From positions 26,160,768 to 26,224,767 of the forward strand of contig CM043948.1 in the NCBI GenBank assembly GCA_014529385.2: a stretch of DNA of 64,000 bases, read 5' to 3'. Below, piece by piece: positions 45,157 through 55,581 of the stretch (position 1 is the first letter of the stretch; the number at the start of each line of letters is the position of its first letter). The notes beneath the pieces are model-generated. The model ran no database searches, was not told the origin of the DNA, and saw only the letters and a program-made list of their open reading frames with translations. This DNA comes from Adiantum capillus-veneris (Eukaryota; Streptophyta; Polypodiopsida; Polypodiales; Pteridaceae). The translations under genes and the position numbers were made by a program.

Positions 45157-45191
<35 letters not shown>
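44049..45191. repeat. Cluster of GA, CT/CA microsatellites and a G run
   Basis: GA tracts lie at about 44,049-44,082, 44,115-44,139, 44,884-44,915 and 45,160-45,191. A CT tract passes into CA at 45,016-45,067. A G run of 17 lies at 44,205-44,221. GTGTGCGTGTACGTG precedes the second GA tract. No gene is seen between 43,532 and 45,580 in the Helitron. Confidence 0.9.
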
Positions 45192-45194
<3 letters not shown>

Positions 45195-45375
45195 AATCAT
45201 AGCCATTTATGCTTTTCTTTATAGAGATTGAGAAAAAGGAGTTTGGTCATCCTTTTCATGCATTGACTTGAGGTCATGACCTTAACCGCAGTGCCAATTT
45301 TTCAACTACTATACCACTCTGACAAGTCATACGTGTATGCACACATGAGCTCCATGCAAACTGCTATCCATCTAA

Positions 45376-45379
<4 letters not shown>

Positions 45380-45406
<27 letters not shown>

Positions 45407-45562
45407 ATTCTTATATCAAAATTTATCACATAGGTCTTGAAGCCTCTTGTTGTTGTTATAGTACAATAACTATGACATTTAAAACTTTTATCCTCCCTCC
45501 ATCCCCCCCCCCCCCCCCCCCCCCCCTCCTCCTCCCCAAACCCTCTCTCTCTCTCTCTCTCT
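45380..45562. repeat. (GT)n, C run and (CT)n
   Basis: (GT)n at 45,380-45,407, a run of 24 C at 45,503-45,526 and (CT)n at 45,543-45,562, just 5' of the LINE fragment. Confidence 0.9.
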
Positions 45563-45587
45563 CCAAGTCAAGACACAAACACTCTAC

Positions 45588-46283
45588 ATGCTCTTACTTC
45601 TTGAGTCCGAATTGCTTCCCATTGAGGTCTTGGGCATGCAAAGGGTTGTGGAGTACATACGTAAGACACAACGTAGCCCTTTGCATCGACTTCCTAGAAT
45701 CGCATATAAAGCAAATCAAATGGGTCAAAAGACATGCAAGAGCAAAATACTAAGTTCGGGGTGGATGCTTGATATCAAGAAATGGTTTGGAAGATGGGAT
45801 GCATGTCACTTGGTCAAGGATGCGTCGATCGACTCCCAAGTTAATGAAACCTTCTTAAAACACCAATGTATCATGGCTTGGGAGAAATCCGGAGGTTCTC
45901 GCTTCAGCCATTACACCACACATGTTGCCCCAAACTACAAATCTCTCTTCTTCTCGGAACAAGGTAACCGAACCCATTCCTACATCCTTGAGCCCATCCC
46001 GTTGAGTGTGATCCGCACCATTGCCTCCATTCGTCTTAGCTCCCATTCTCTACGCTGCGAGACAGGACGTTGGGGCACTGGCGAGGAGTGTCATAGACTT
46101 TGCACCTTATGCCCTCGTCAAGTGCGAGAGAGTGAGTACCACACACTACTTGAGTGCTCAGCTTTTGACCACATTAGGTCCTCTTTTCCGCATATATTCA
46201 GCCATGGTCTCTCCCTACATACCTTCCTCTCCCAACCACGATGTGGACTCTCTATTGCAACGCTCATTTCAGCCATTTTTTAG
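45588..46283 (+). pseudogene. LINE ORF2 C-terminal fragment
   Basis: An open frame of 231 codons ends in PLSVIRTIASIRLSSHSLRC, then C-x2-C in LCTLCPR, H in SEYHTLLEC and FDHIRSSFPHIF. A cysteine/histidine cluster in this order, after a hydrophobic R-x-S-S-H-x-L motif, marks the C-terminal zinc region behind the RT of plant non-LTR elements. RT itself and endonuclease are absent. The initiator is arbitrary, as the fragment is cut on the left by the C run and CT tract. No poly(A) or target duplication was found, so it may have been captured with surrounding DNA by the Helitron. Confidence 0.65.
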
Positions 46284-46382
46284 CATAGAGAGTCACTTAT
46301 GAACTCCACTCACACCACGTGACATGTTCATTTGGTCCCATAGGTCATATTTGACCTCCCAAGACGATAATAGAACTATCTA

Positions 46383-46390
46383 TCTATCTA

Positions 46391-46424
<34 letters not shown>

Positions 46425-46441
46425 TATATATATATATATAG

Positions 46442-46497
<56 letters not shown>

Positions 46498-46605
46498 AAA
46501 TACACATATATGCATGTATGTGTGGCTCTGTGTGTGTGTGTGTGTACATACACACGTGTATATATAAATGTATGTACATATCTTTATACATATATGTAGT
46601 ATGTA

Positions 46606-46645
<40 letters not shown>
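46383..46645. repeat. Complex (CT)(CA)(TA)(CA)...(GT) microsatellite
   Basis: CTAT and CT repeats pass into CA, TA, CA again, and after mixed AT/GT text end in (GT)n at 46,609-46,645. Open frames here are products of the repeat. Confidence 0.95.
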
Positions 46646-46648
<3 letters not shown>

Positions 46649-47703
46649 ACTCAAGTAGGGTATGATACTCATATTCTAAAATTTTCAAGGAACCTAATGT
46701 GTACATAAAAAGAGGATGTCCTACATTGCCTCAATGTGCAGTCACACATTTAACAGAGCAACAATTAAACCAAATGGTTGGTATAATATAGATTGTACGG
46801 AAGGAAATAGGCTCAAGCTGGTTGAATACAATCTGCTCTCTAAAAGAGGAATATGGTTTTGTAATTAGAGGATAAAGATAGATAGATATCAATGGCATGC
46901 ATGATTTTAGTCACAGCTTCAATTTTACACCAGGTCCTTCAGTTTAGCATAATGCCCAAAACTCCTACAAAAATAAACAATTGAGCAACCTTACTTTGCC
47001 TTCATTTCTATCACATTTTAAGATGCAAATGATGTGAAAGTGTACATGAACAAATAGTGCGCACCTTATTATACTAAGTTGCTTATGCACTGTTGTGATT
47101 AGGTGATGACGTAAACCATTACCATGCTTGTGAACATAGATAGAGATCCAAGGGAAGCATCTAGAGAGAAGCATAGATGTAATCACATTCTTAATATTAA
47201 AAGAACGTCATCTCATGTCTTTGAAACTTGAAGCTTTTTTGGTACATAGGAAACTGTGAGCCCTTATATTTTCACAACTTTACTCTTAGACATTAAAAGT
47301 TTTATAATTACACAATGTAGCAATTATGGGCCTTCATCTTTAAAAACTTGCTGGCTTACCCAGTTTATACTTCTCAACTTGGTACCACTTTTGTCAACTA
47401 TAGATAGATCAAGGGAAAGATGGTCTTCTTGCCATATAAGAAGTTATGATGCACACTTCTACCATGTCTTGCTTATAAAAAAGACGCAAGGATAGAAGTA
47501 AGTAAGAGAATGGAGTAGAGACATTAAATTCAATTGTGTTCATACTGTTGAAACCAATCCTAGAACCCACTCCATTTTCAAAAAACACTTTATTGTTATA
47601 TTGATTTCAGACGGCTTTCATCTCTTCATACCATGATAACTACCTAATCTGTATAATCAACATTGGTAGCATTGCTAAATCAAGATACACCAGAAGGAGG
47701 AGA

Positions 47704-47743
<40 letters not shown>

Positions 47744-48000
47744 AACACAATAAAATTAGAGCACTCCTAAGTTTTTTAAACAAGGGCTAGCACCTTATGA
47801 AAACAATGTCTATGAGAAGCTCCCAAGCTTGGTATCAAGGAATGCTTTGTATAATCTTACATATATTTATGTTTATTAGAATCCTCAAGCGGTTGTGTAA
47901 TGCATTACTTTTAGAAATATAATAGAATATACATGTAGGAATACAGTATTGATAGTGTTTCACTTGGAAGAGAAGATATCCCTACAAGAATAGAAACAAT
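46646..48000. other. Right part of Helitron A; related to 63.24-63.96 kb
   Basis: No gene was recognised. From 46,770 on, the order CAAATGG, GGTTGAATACAATCTG, CTCTCT, AATGCCCAAAACTC and TACACAA-like phrases parallels 63,240-63,560, so both are copies of one element segment. A CT tract lies at 47,704-47,743. Confidence 0.55.
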
Positions 48001-48010
48001 GTTTCTTTGG

Positions 48011-48038
48011 CCGCAGCAACGTGCGGGTCACATACTAG
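48011..48038 (+). other. Helitron A 3' hairpin and CTAG terminus
   Basis: CCGCA-GCAACG-TGCGG forms a perfect 5-bp stem. GTCACATA separates it from the CTAG end. Confidence 0.8.
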
Positions 48039-48143
48039 TACCATACTATATATAATGCAGCTTAAAATTTTCAAGCAAGGAGAGACCCTCCATGTGTCAC
48101 TCACTACTTCACTTCAAAGAAAAGAACCTTTTCAACCCTTCAA

Positions 48144-48449
48144 TTTTTAACCTTTGAAAGCATAAAAAAAATGTTTGATTGTACTTTTCCAACTTTACTT
48201 TTACTTAATTGAAGGATGGCTCAACTTTTCTTTGGGAAAGCCAAATAGCCATAAAATTTCAAAATTTAAGAAATTTTTCGTATGTACACTAGCAAAGTTT
48301 TGTTCGTTTGCTTCAAGGTAAACTTCAAATCTAGCTAGGATTTTTTATTTAATACACTAAAGTCTAATTTTAAAGAACATTGGTTTCGAATAACCCCAAA
48401 ATGGAAGGACGTATAAGTGTGTTTGTGTGTTTGTGTGCGTGTGTGTTTA

Positions 48450-48486
<37 letters not shown>

Positions 48487-48852
48487 GGGGAGGGGTGTCT
48501 CTCAAAGAGAGTGGCAAAAAAAAAATTGATTGAAATAATTTTAAAGTAAATCTATCTATACTATTCTTTCAATTTTAAACCTTTCAAAGGATTAAATTTT
48601 TTTTTGATTGTACTATTCCAACTTTATTTTTCCTTATTTGAAGGATGGCTCAACTTTTCTTTTGGAAAGCCAATAGCCATAGAATTTTAAAATTTAAGAA
48701 ATTCTTCGTATACACACTAGCAAAATTTTGTCGAAAGATAAACTTGAAATCTAGCTCGGATTTTTTAATTAATACACTAAAGTCCAATTTTAATCGAACA
48801 TTGGTTTCGAATAAACCCAAAAGAAGGACGTGAGCGTGTGTTCGTGTGTGTA

Positions 48853-48896
<44 letters not shown>

Positions 48897-48990
48897 TGTG
48901 AGAGAGAGAGAGAGAGGGGGGGGGGGGGGGGGGGGGTTCTCAAAGAGAGTGCCATAAAAAATTTCTTGATTGAAATAATTTTAAATTAAA
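48144..48990 (+). repeat. Tandem duplication of about 425 bp with a (GT)n(GA)n core
   Basis: 48,144-48,560 and 48,568-48,990 share TTGATTGTAC, AAGGATGGCTCAACTTTTC, AATACACTAAAGTC-AATTTT and CATTGGTTTCGAATAA, then (GT)n(GA)n, CTCAAAGAGAGTG and TTGATTGAAATAATTTTAAA. The second copy has longer GT and GA tracts and a G run of 21 (48,916-48,936). Confidence 0.9.
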
Positions 48991-49084
48991 TCTATCTTTA
49001 CTATCCTTTATTGAGCTTGAGAAATTCTCAAGCGATGGAGACTCCCATGCGTCGTCAAATCACTTCACTCTTGAACGTGCATGT

Positions 49085-49136
49085 GCAACCCAATTTTGTA
49101 TGCACGTACGTGTGTATGTGTGTGTGTGCGCACGTG

Positions 49137-49183
<47 letters not shown>
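49085..49183. repeat. (GT)n(GA)n composite microsatellite
   Basis: GT-rich text from 49,108 passes through GCGCACGTGTGCG into (GA)n at 49,140-49,183. Confidence 0.9.
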
Positions 49184-49185
<2 letters not shown>

Positions 49186-49904
49186 ACCTCTATGCATTGT
49201 GTGTTGGGAGAGGAGCCTGTAGCATTTCACGGTGGCATTGAGCGTGTAGTAGATGCTCGCGATTACATGGCCTATTGAGGACCAAAATGGCATGATCTCC
49301 CGCTCAATGTTTAGCTATAAACGATAGCCCACATATATGATGTATCTATGAGAGCCAATACTTCTTTGCTTCTCTCTTAAATCTCCATGCACGACTCCCT
49401 TCGCTCTGCACACACACACAAAAGTTCTCATCTAGCACAAGAGAGAGAGCATGTGTGTTGCCATCTTTTATAAAGTGATGTGCAATTGATAAATTTGTTG
49501 TTGCAAGATAGTATCTGCATGTGGAAAGTCAAGTGCATGTCATCATTTTTGTTTTCTTCATGCAAAAGCTAAGAGTTTCCTTACATATTCTTACAATCAC
49601 ATTGGATAACAATACTCCATTTCTATGTTGTGTTTCAGTTTAGAGGTCATCTATATGAGGTTTATCACTTGAAGAATTGGTTTTCCTTTACATGTTTAGC
49701 AAGGCCACAAGTAACTTTTACAAATGTACTTTAGATATACAAGTTTGTATGATGGTCCTTTCACATATAGAGTTTTTTGTTACCCTTACCAATATGAAAG
49801 CAATTGTTAGATTTTCTTATTCAAGTTTCCTGAAACTTTTTCATGAAGGCTATCCCTTTATCCCTATCTCATCTTTTGGTGTGGTTCATGTGCTGTCAAT
49901 GTTT

Positions 49905-50047
49905 TTCCCCTTTGAAATGTTGTATTTAATGTTTTTTTACAACTTGAAGTTGTTATAGTTCCCGAATTGCACCTTTCCCCTTTGAAATGTTGTATTTAAT
50001 GTTTTTTTACAACTTGAAGTTGTTATTGTCCCCGAATTGCACCTTGC
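49905..50047 (+). repeat. 70-bp tandem duplication
   Basis: TTTGAAATGTTG starts at 49,911 and 49,981. The two units differ by only a few bases up to CCCGAATTGCACCTT. This looks like a recent local duplication. Confidence 0.95.
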
Positions 50048-50239
50048 ACTCACACAAGATCTACAACCACAATTTTGGCTCTTTTTTCATGAAAAAAGCA
50101 AGCACTTCAAGTGTCAATCATGACTTTATATCAATTCACAAGTTTCATATGCATACATAGGCACTTGCACACATGTACACACAAGGTATTACTATAGCCT
50201 TGACGAGTAAAGCATAGGACAAAGTCTAATCTATATAGG

Positions 50240-51790
50240 CAGTTGGAAAACAACATCTTGCTTGGCAGAGCTTTGGTTGTTGTGTCTTTCGAGTGTGGTG
50301 TATTCTTGAAGCACAACGAGTTCTCGATGACAATCTTGATTGACCTTGACATTGCTTTAGTTGAGATTTATGTCAGGTGTGGGACACATGAAACAAGTTG
50401 TAGATCGTTGTCATCTAATGCATAGGGATAGACTCTCTCCAAATGAAATTTCATGTTTGTGATGAGCTTCATGTCCAGGATGTTAGATCTTGGACTACTC
50501 TTACTTTACGGTCCACCGACATGGGCAGGCAGGTTATTTTAAACAAATATGTAGTTAGGGACCCTCTCTTCATGCAGTCATCTACACTTGCATTTTGAAG
50601 GCACACAACATAATGCAAGAAGATAAAATGGGTGAGCACATTCATGATGAGATGAGTAGTCAAGGGCTATTGGAAAGTAGTATCATCGTTCTTGGCGGAG
50701 CTTTGTTTTTCAAGTTTTTTGTACTGTTGAAAGCATGAGATTTTGACACTGCACTACCATTTTGAAATGTTGCCTCTTGGACTCGATTGGTTGTTTTAGC
50801 ATATGCTCTTGGAGTGCTCTTATGCCCAGTGAGGGAAACATGAGGGAAAGGTGATAAATCTTTGGGCTATTTTAGGGAAGACAACATGAAGGCTTCTCTC
50901 TAGACAATTACCTATGAATGATGATGAAGCTTTGGGATGCTTTTAGACGAGTTGAAGAAAGGGCTTCTTTGCAATGTTGCAACTTAATGGAATTTGCCAC
51001 TCTGCAAGAAGTTGACATGACAGATAAATTTATAATGTGATGGTAATTGGGGCTCCTAGAAGAAAACATCATGTTTTGGCAATTATTTGGCCAACATGTA
51101 TGTCAATTGTGGTGATGTTTAAAAAGCCATTGATGAGGTCTTATTATGCAAAATTTTGTCTCTTGGATTGCATTGTTTGTTGCAATATATGATCTTGGTT
51201 GCCTGTATTCCAAGCAAGGGAAAGACGAGAGAACGGTGAGGAAGCTATGGGCTCTTTCTAGGGGAGGCAAAGATAGGGCTTCTCAATTAGCTTTAGGATC
51301 CTTTCAAAGGAGGAAAAGAAAGGGCTTCTTCCCGGATCTCATTCCAAACTTTTCCTCTATGATTGCATTGTTTGTTGTGCTATATGCTCTTGGACTGTGC
51401 TTATGCTCAATGAGGGAAACACTACAAAAAGGTGAGGAAGCTCTTTGCTATTTTTAGGGAAGGCAAAGCAAGGGCTTCTCTTGATATGCAATCAATTGCA
51501 AACAATGATAAGGAAGTTGTGTGATGCTTTCAGAGGAGGTGAAGGGCAGTATTGGCAAGACGATTTTGAAAGTGTTTCATTCTTTTGAAAGTACAATAAG
51601 GCTTTGACTTACTTACAATTTGAGTATGAGCTAGCATCTATTGAACTACATTGAATGCAAGATATGCCCACTACAAGGGCAAGATGAGGAAGGTTTGGTC
51701 ATAAGAAAATGCAAGAAGATATGCAACATCCAAATGCATTCACCTTTGCTTGTGTTTTGAAGAATCATTCGAATGTGTTTGGAATAGGAC
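50240..51790 (+). pseudogene. PPR-like protein gene fragments inside Helitron B
   Basis: Three segments match consecutive parts of a plant PLS-type PPR protein: DIALVEIYVRCG at about 50,350-50,385 (usual A-L-V-D-M-Y-A-K-C-G), MQNFVSWIALFVAIY at 51,146-51,190 (usual V-V-S-W-x-A-x-I-x-G-Y), and QHPNAFTFACVLKN near 51,728-51,770 (usual P-N-x-x-T-F-x-x-V-L-K-A-C). They are in the expected order but in a frame-broken context with stops. Segments near 50,790, 51,190 and 51,375 repeat TATGCTCTTGGA-like and GGTGAGGAAGCT text, suggesting internal repeat units. PPR proteins act on organelle RNA; these pieces cannot code for one. Confidence 0.45.
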
Positions 51791-52267
51791 ACGCTATGTA
51801 GAGCTATAAATCTTCATAGCTTAAACACCAAGTTTACCATGGCTATACATACTATCTAGACCCTGAAACAATTATCATCGTAGGAGCTCCAAGTTGTATC
51901 TCATGTCCATATCGCTATCAAACAACATTTAACATTATAAAGTTCCATGGGACAATGTAACTACTTAAAAAATTAGCAATTAATTTTATATTTCAACAAC
52001 AAAAGAAAAATAAGTTGAGCACATGGATGGCTCTTCATTGCATTGTCTTTTTGAGATGCCACCTCCTACACAAGATCACTATTTATTGATAGTTGAATGG
52101 AGAACCTTATTAGAGCATTGGATAGGATAATTTATTTTGATAATGAAGCATTCAAGATAAAATTGGCACTACCTTGTGGACGCATTGAGAATGTTTGCAC
52201 ATGTTTTCACCTTGAAGGGGGGAGGGGAAGAGGAGGGTTACCAAAATTGGGACTTACTTTTTCTTGG

Positions 52268-52295
52268 CCGCAGCAACGCGCGGGTCTCATACTAG
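52268..52295 (+). other. Helitron B 3' hairpin and CTAG terminus
   Basis: CCGC-AGCAACGC-GCGG stem, GTCTCATA, then CTAG followed by T. It differs from the end of element A by three bases. Confidence 0.8.
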
Positions 52296-53080
52296 TTTCA
52301 TATAAATTACCTAAAGTTTATCTATGCTCACATGCCACCGTCAAGAATTACCTCACAAGAAATTCTTCATTATTGTTATTTTGATAAGGCTTATAAGGTT
52401 TTTTGAGGATTCACAACGAACTGGTCACTCTTAGCAAATGTGAAGATAGGAGGCATCACATGTGACATGGTGTGTGTGTGTGCACGCACGTGCGCCAAAG
52501 CATCAAAAGCACTAGAGGAAGGGGGGGGGGGGGGGGGGGGGGGACCCAGATACTTCAAGAACTCTATCATCCACTAATCCCCCTAGCTCAACAAGATTAG
52601 AGGTGATTCAGTAAATCTCTTTTAGAGAGAAATAGCCAAAAAAATCAACAACCAAGGATTAATTCTTCGAACTCAATTCTGGGACAAAAACAGCCTGGGC
52701 TAACAGGAAGCAGCTTAAGCTCAAAAGAAACACACTAGCTAGCTATCCAGTACAATCTGGAAAAAATTTAAAGTCTATTTCTAAACAAAGTGGTTGAAAG
52801 TATGAGTAATATCTAAGCACTGATTTGTGAGGCCTAATTTGATCGAAATGTGTGAGTAATATTTAAGCACTTATTTGTGAGGCCTAATTTGACGTCAGTC
52901 CATAGATAGAAATTTTTCTCTACCACAAATAAGGGGAACATACATCAAGCTTAGTTATAAACTAGATTAGTTCTCACCACTTAACAAACAGTGGAGGCTC
53001 ATGTGGCCTAAGCCAAAGCGGGCGGTAGTTGAAAGTAACAAGTGGGATCCTCCATGGCCTAGCATAATGATGTTAGTACT
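52296..53080. repeat. G run and short tandem duplication; no gene
   Basis: A run of 23 G lies at 52,521-52,543. A 53-base unit with GTGAGTAATAT-TAAGCACT and TTTGTGAGGCCTAATTTGA is repeated at 52,795-52,895. No coding family was seen. Confidence 0.8.
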
Positions 53081-53082
53081 TT

Positions 53083-53140
53083 GAAAAGTGCTATGGGGGG
53101 CATTACCAACAGGGATAAAGTTAAAACCTAGAGGACTGTC
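53083..53140 (+). pseudogene. LINE zf-RVT tail fragment
   Basis: The frame reads VLWGALPTGIKLKPRGL, the F-x-W-x-x-x-x-G-x-L-P-T-x-x-x-L motif of the zf-RVT region behind plant LINE reverse transcriptases. The same motif is seen in the LINE at 54.3-55.1 kb and at 56.08 kb. Confidence 0.5.
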
Positions 53141-53390
53141 CCCAAAGATTTGGTCTAACGGTAATTCTTTGGCCTCTCAACCTACGGGTTGTGGGTTCAA
53201 ATCCCCCATTGGGTCACACTCTAGAGGGACACCCTGTGCTCACCTGATGTTCAAGTTGCTAGGGCTCTTGCCTTTGGACACTCAAGTGCATCCTCCTCCT
53301 CGGGTGGGTCATCCGAGGAGGAGGTTCCTAGCTGGTTACTACGAGTTCTCTTTGAAGGTTCCCATTATGTGGTGCATCAATTAGGTGGCC
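53141..53390 (+). mobile_element. tRNA-derived SINE-like segment
   Basis: CCCAAAG and CATTGGG, 66 bases apart, would pair as an acceptor-like stem. Between them lie an A-box-like TGGTCTAACGGTAATTC and a B-box GGTTCAAATCC in normal spacing. A GC-rich body with CCTCCTCCTCGG and its inverted CCGAGGAGGAGG follows. The D- and anticodon stems pair badly, so it is not a working tRNA. SINE identity is inferred; no poly(A) end or target duplication was found. Confidence 0.4.
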
Positions 53391-53490
53391 ATGGTGATGC
53401 CTATGCATGCCTCTTGCGCCTGATCGTACGCGGCCCTTGCCCGACCATGTAACATGGCTAATATTTTGGAAGGGATAAGCACCTCCCACG

Positions 53491-53954
53491 GTGCCTTGGC
53501 ACTAAGTGACACCTATATTTAATACAGGGAGGGGTAATGGGATCAACAGTCGGGGCTGGGGGACGGGATCTTGAAGCGCACTAAACCTGGCCAGCGGGAA
53601 AAGCGAGGCGTATTAAACATGGCCAGCGGGAAAAGCGAGGCATATTAAACATGGCCAGCGGGAAAAATGCGACACGATGGGGCGATTTGAACCCAAGACC
53701 TGGTTGTTTGAGTTTAGGGTCACATAGGCTAACCACCTCACCCGTGCATGCATTGTGTATCCACAACCATTTTTTCAACATTATATTATAATTTAACATG
53801 CATTACCTAGGCTGTCTAGGTTTAGTGTGTATCCACGTTTCGTTTTTTATTTGATTTTTGCGACTATGATCTTCTTGGCTTTCACGTGTGAGCTTCTCCG
53901 CCTTTGATCCCATTGCGTCCCCCTCTTAAATATGGGTGTTACTTAGTGTTGAGG
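53491..53954. mobile_element. Foldback element 3, same family
   Basis: The ends CACTAAGTGACACC (53,499) and GTGTTACTTAGTG (near 53,950) are inverted, with TTTAATA/TTAAATA and GGGATCAACAG/TTTGATCCCATT behind them. The minus strand carries GGTGGTTAGCC, GGGTTCAAATC and ATTTTTCCC in order, as in elements 1 and 2. Three direct 29- to 30-base repeats of ATGGCCAGCGGGAAAA lie at 53,585-53,670. No target duplication was seen. Confidence 0.7.
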
Positions 53955-54059
53955 CTCGCGATGGGCCCTCTGGTGTGTAAAAAAAAAAAGAGGTAGAGGA
54001 CTAGGCACAAACTTACGGGATGCAAAGTGATAATTGAATACCTTGTCCCTATTCGAAGA

Positions 54060-54145
54060 CTACATTACATGGCCATAGGAGGTCTTAGAGGTGAAATTTG
54101 CAAATGGGTGCAAAAGACTTGGAAGATCAAGAATGGTCTAATTCT
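54060..54145 (+). pseudogene. Older LINE tail, left part
   Basis: GEICKWVQKTWKIKNGLI is read on the plus strand. It corresponds to GKVCKWVQRTWKIR in the younger minus-strand LINE. The reading resumes beyond the insertion at 55,148-55,260, so this older LINE was split by it. Confidence 0.65.
54129..54145. repeat. LINE target site duplication, left copy
   Basis: AAGAATGGTCTAATTCT is repeated without change at 55,131-55,147. Confidence 0.95.
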
Positions 54146-55130
54146 TTTTTTTTTCTTTTCTTTTATAGCATAACTCACAATTGTGAGTGAATTATATTGA
54201 GCAGCCGAAAAGATTACAAGGTTTTGTCATGTTCATGTTAAGCCATGATAACATCCAGGAATCATAATTACAACGGCTATTAGGGTAGCCACTCCTATAG
54301 ATGGCCAAGGTTTGCCCCCTTCCTAGGTATTTCGTCTGCTGACAACAAGGCACAAGTAGTCCTAGACCAAGCCTCTGAGTGATGCTTGCGCCCGAGTGTC
54401 CATATCAACACTTTGCTTTCTTGTATAATTTCTGCAAAGCTTGCCACCTCACATCCACCTTCAAAAACACGGCGGTTCCTTGTTTTCCATACATTATGAA
54501 AGAAGAAGTATCTGACAATCTGGGTGCTGACGAGGAGTGCAGGACTACCTGAGTTTTTACCTCCAAAGCATAGGTCAGTGCTGAAAATCCTAATTTTCCA
54601 TGTTCTCTGCACCCACTTGCATACTTTCCCTACGAGGCCTTTTATAGCTGGGCAGTCCATGAAAAGGTGCGCCAGATCTTCACTAGTCAACCTGCACCCC
54701 AAGAATCGATCTGACCCAATCCCTCTCTCCTGAATCTTCACCCTCGTCGGTAGAGCACCCGAAATAACCTTCCATAGGAACACCTTCATGTACTGTGGAA
54801 CCTTTGGCTTCCATATGTTCTCCATTATATGCTCCCACCTTTCCTCCGGCCATTGCTTTTTCCATAGCTTATTAAGGGGTCTAGACCAATTCTTCTTTTG
54901 CATCATTGTCTAATAAATGATTTTGGTATGGGGTTTCCCCAAGAGACTGCTTCCGGGCCATTCCCAGGCTTTCCAGTCCAACTCCGAGTCACAGATTGAC
55001 ATCACTAGATTGTCAAGTTCTTTCATCACTTTGTGGACAAGCAAGACCTCCAAGCTATTAAGTTGGTACTGGGCAATCATAAGGTCAATGGTTTTCCAAC
55101 TCTCGTTGACACTGTCCCAGAAGTGCTCAA
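54146..55130 (-). mobile_element. 5'-truncated LINE insertion
   Basis: A T-rich run at 54,146-54,165 is the poly(A) tail of a minus-strand insertion, and a perfect 17-bp target duplication flanks it. On the minus strand the frame from 55,130 reads DSVNESWKTIDLMIAQYQ, a stop near 54,908, then (54,906-54,295) MENIWKPKVPQYMKVFLWKV, SGALPTRVKIQERG, C-x-L-T-S-E-D-L-A-H-L-F-M-D-C-P and FFFHNVWKTRN, the zf-RVT region behind LINE RT. RT and endonuclease were lost by 5' truncation, as usual for target-primed insertion. Just before the tail stands the palindrome ACTCACAATTGTGAGT. It landed inside an older LINE of related type. Confidence 0.9.
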
Positions 55131-55260
55131 AAGAATGGTCTAATTCTATCATAAAAGGTTTTTGATAACCAAACCATTCTAACTTGCACAGACTTTGCTT
55201 TTGCTATACCAAAGAAGCTTGGAAATAAAGAAACATTTGAATATTTGAAAGAAGCCTTGT
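55131..55260 (+). pseudogene. Target duplication (right copy) and older LINE tail, right part
   Basis: The first 17 bases are the right target duplication. The plus-strand reading then goes on after a stop as KVFDNQTILTCTDFAFAI and KKLGNKETFEYLKEAL, which continues the older LINE from 54,145. Confidence 0.6.
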
Positions 55261-55272
55261 GACACAACCAAA

Positions 55273-55580
55273 TCTATACTACTCATAATGGGGGGAGGGA
55301 TTCCGTGGCCCCCTCCTTGTCACGCGTTAGCAACAACTTCAAGCGGTGGGTGTGGCTTGCAGCTCTGAGAGAGAGAGAAGGGAGAGAGAAGGGAGGGGGC
55401 AGGGGAGGGGGGGGGGGGGGGGGGGGGGACGATTGTACTAGTTTGAATAAATCATTTACGAAAGAAAGGAATGCATTCTCTCTACCGGTGGAAAACTCTA
55501 AGGAATCCAAAGGAAAGAAGCAATCTTTGACACAAATACTCACAAAGTGTTAACTATGGGCTACCAACTACCACTCAAAA
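55273..55580 (+). mobile_element. Helitron-like 5' end C
   Basis: TCTATACTACTCATAATGGGG follows A at 55,272 and goes on GAGGGATTCCG, as at 28,743. A G run of 23 lies at 55,406-55,428 after GA-rich text. No 3' hairpin/CTAG end belonging to it was found in the window. Confidence 0.5.
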
Positions 55581-55581
55581 C

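Larger units (their letters stand above)
43532..48038 (+). mobile_element. Helitron-like element A, 4.5 kb
   Basis: The 5' end TCTATACTCTTTATAATG is followed by CAGCTTAAATTTTTCAAGGA and GGAGAGACCCTC. The 3' end shows CCGCAGCAACGTGCGG, a hairpin with a 5-bp stem (CCGCA/TGCGG), then GTCACATA and CTAG at 48,035-48,038, with T after it. These are the plant Helitron hallmarks (TC start, hairpin about ten bases before CTRR, insertion at A/T). No Rep-helicase coding was found, so it is non-autonomous. It contains a LINE tail and many microsatellites. The 5' tip may lie a few bases upstream because TTCTATAC is repeated there. Confidence 0.75.
48040..52295 (+). mobile_element. Helitron-like element B, 4.3 kb, directly behind A
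   Basis: It starts one base after element A's CTAG with ACCATACTATATATAATG, then CAGCTTAAAATTTTCAAGCA and GGAGAGACCCTC as in A. The first base is A in place of T. The 3' end has CCGCAGCAACGCGCGG, then GTCTCATA and CTAG at 52,292-52,295. The internal sequence differs from A except near the ends. No Rep-helicase was found. PPR-like fragments lie in its middle and right parts. Confidence 0.7.

Noticed and set aside
53141-53215. A tRNA gene
   Set aside because: The acceptor-like stem and both boxes are present, but the D and anticodon stems do not pair and the T stem is followed by a GC-rich body, so a SINE-like origin fits better.
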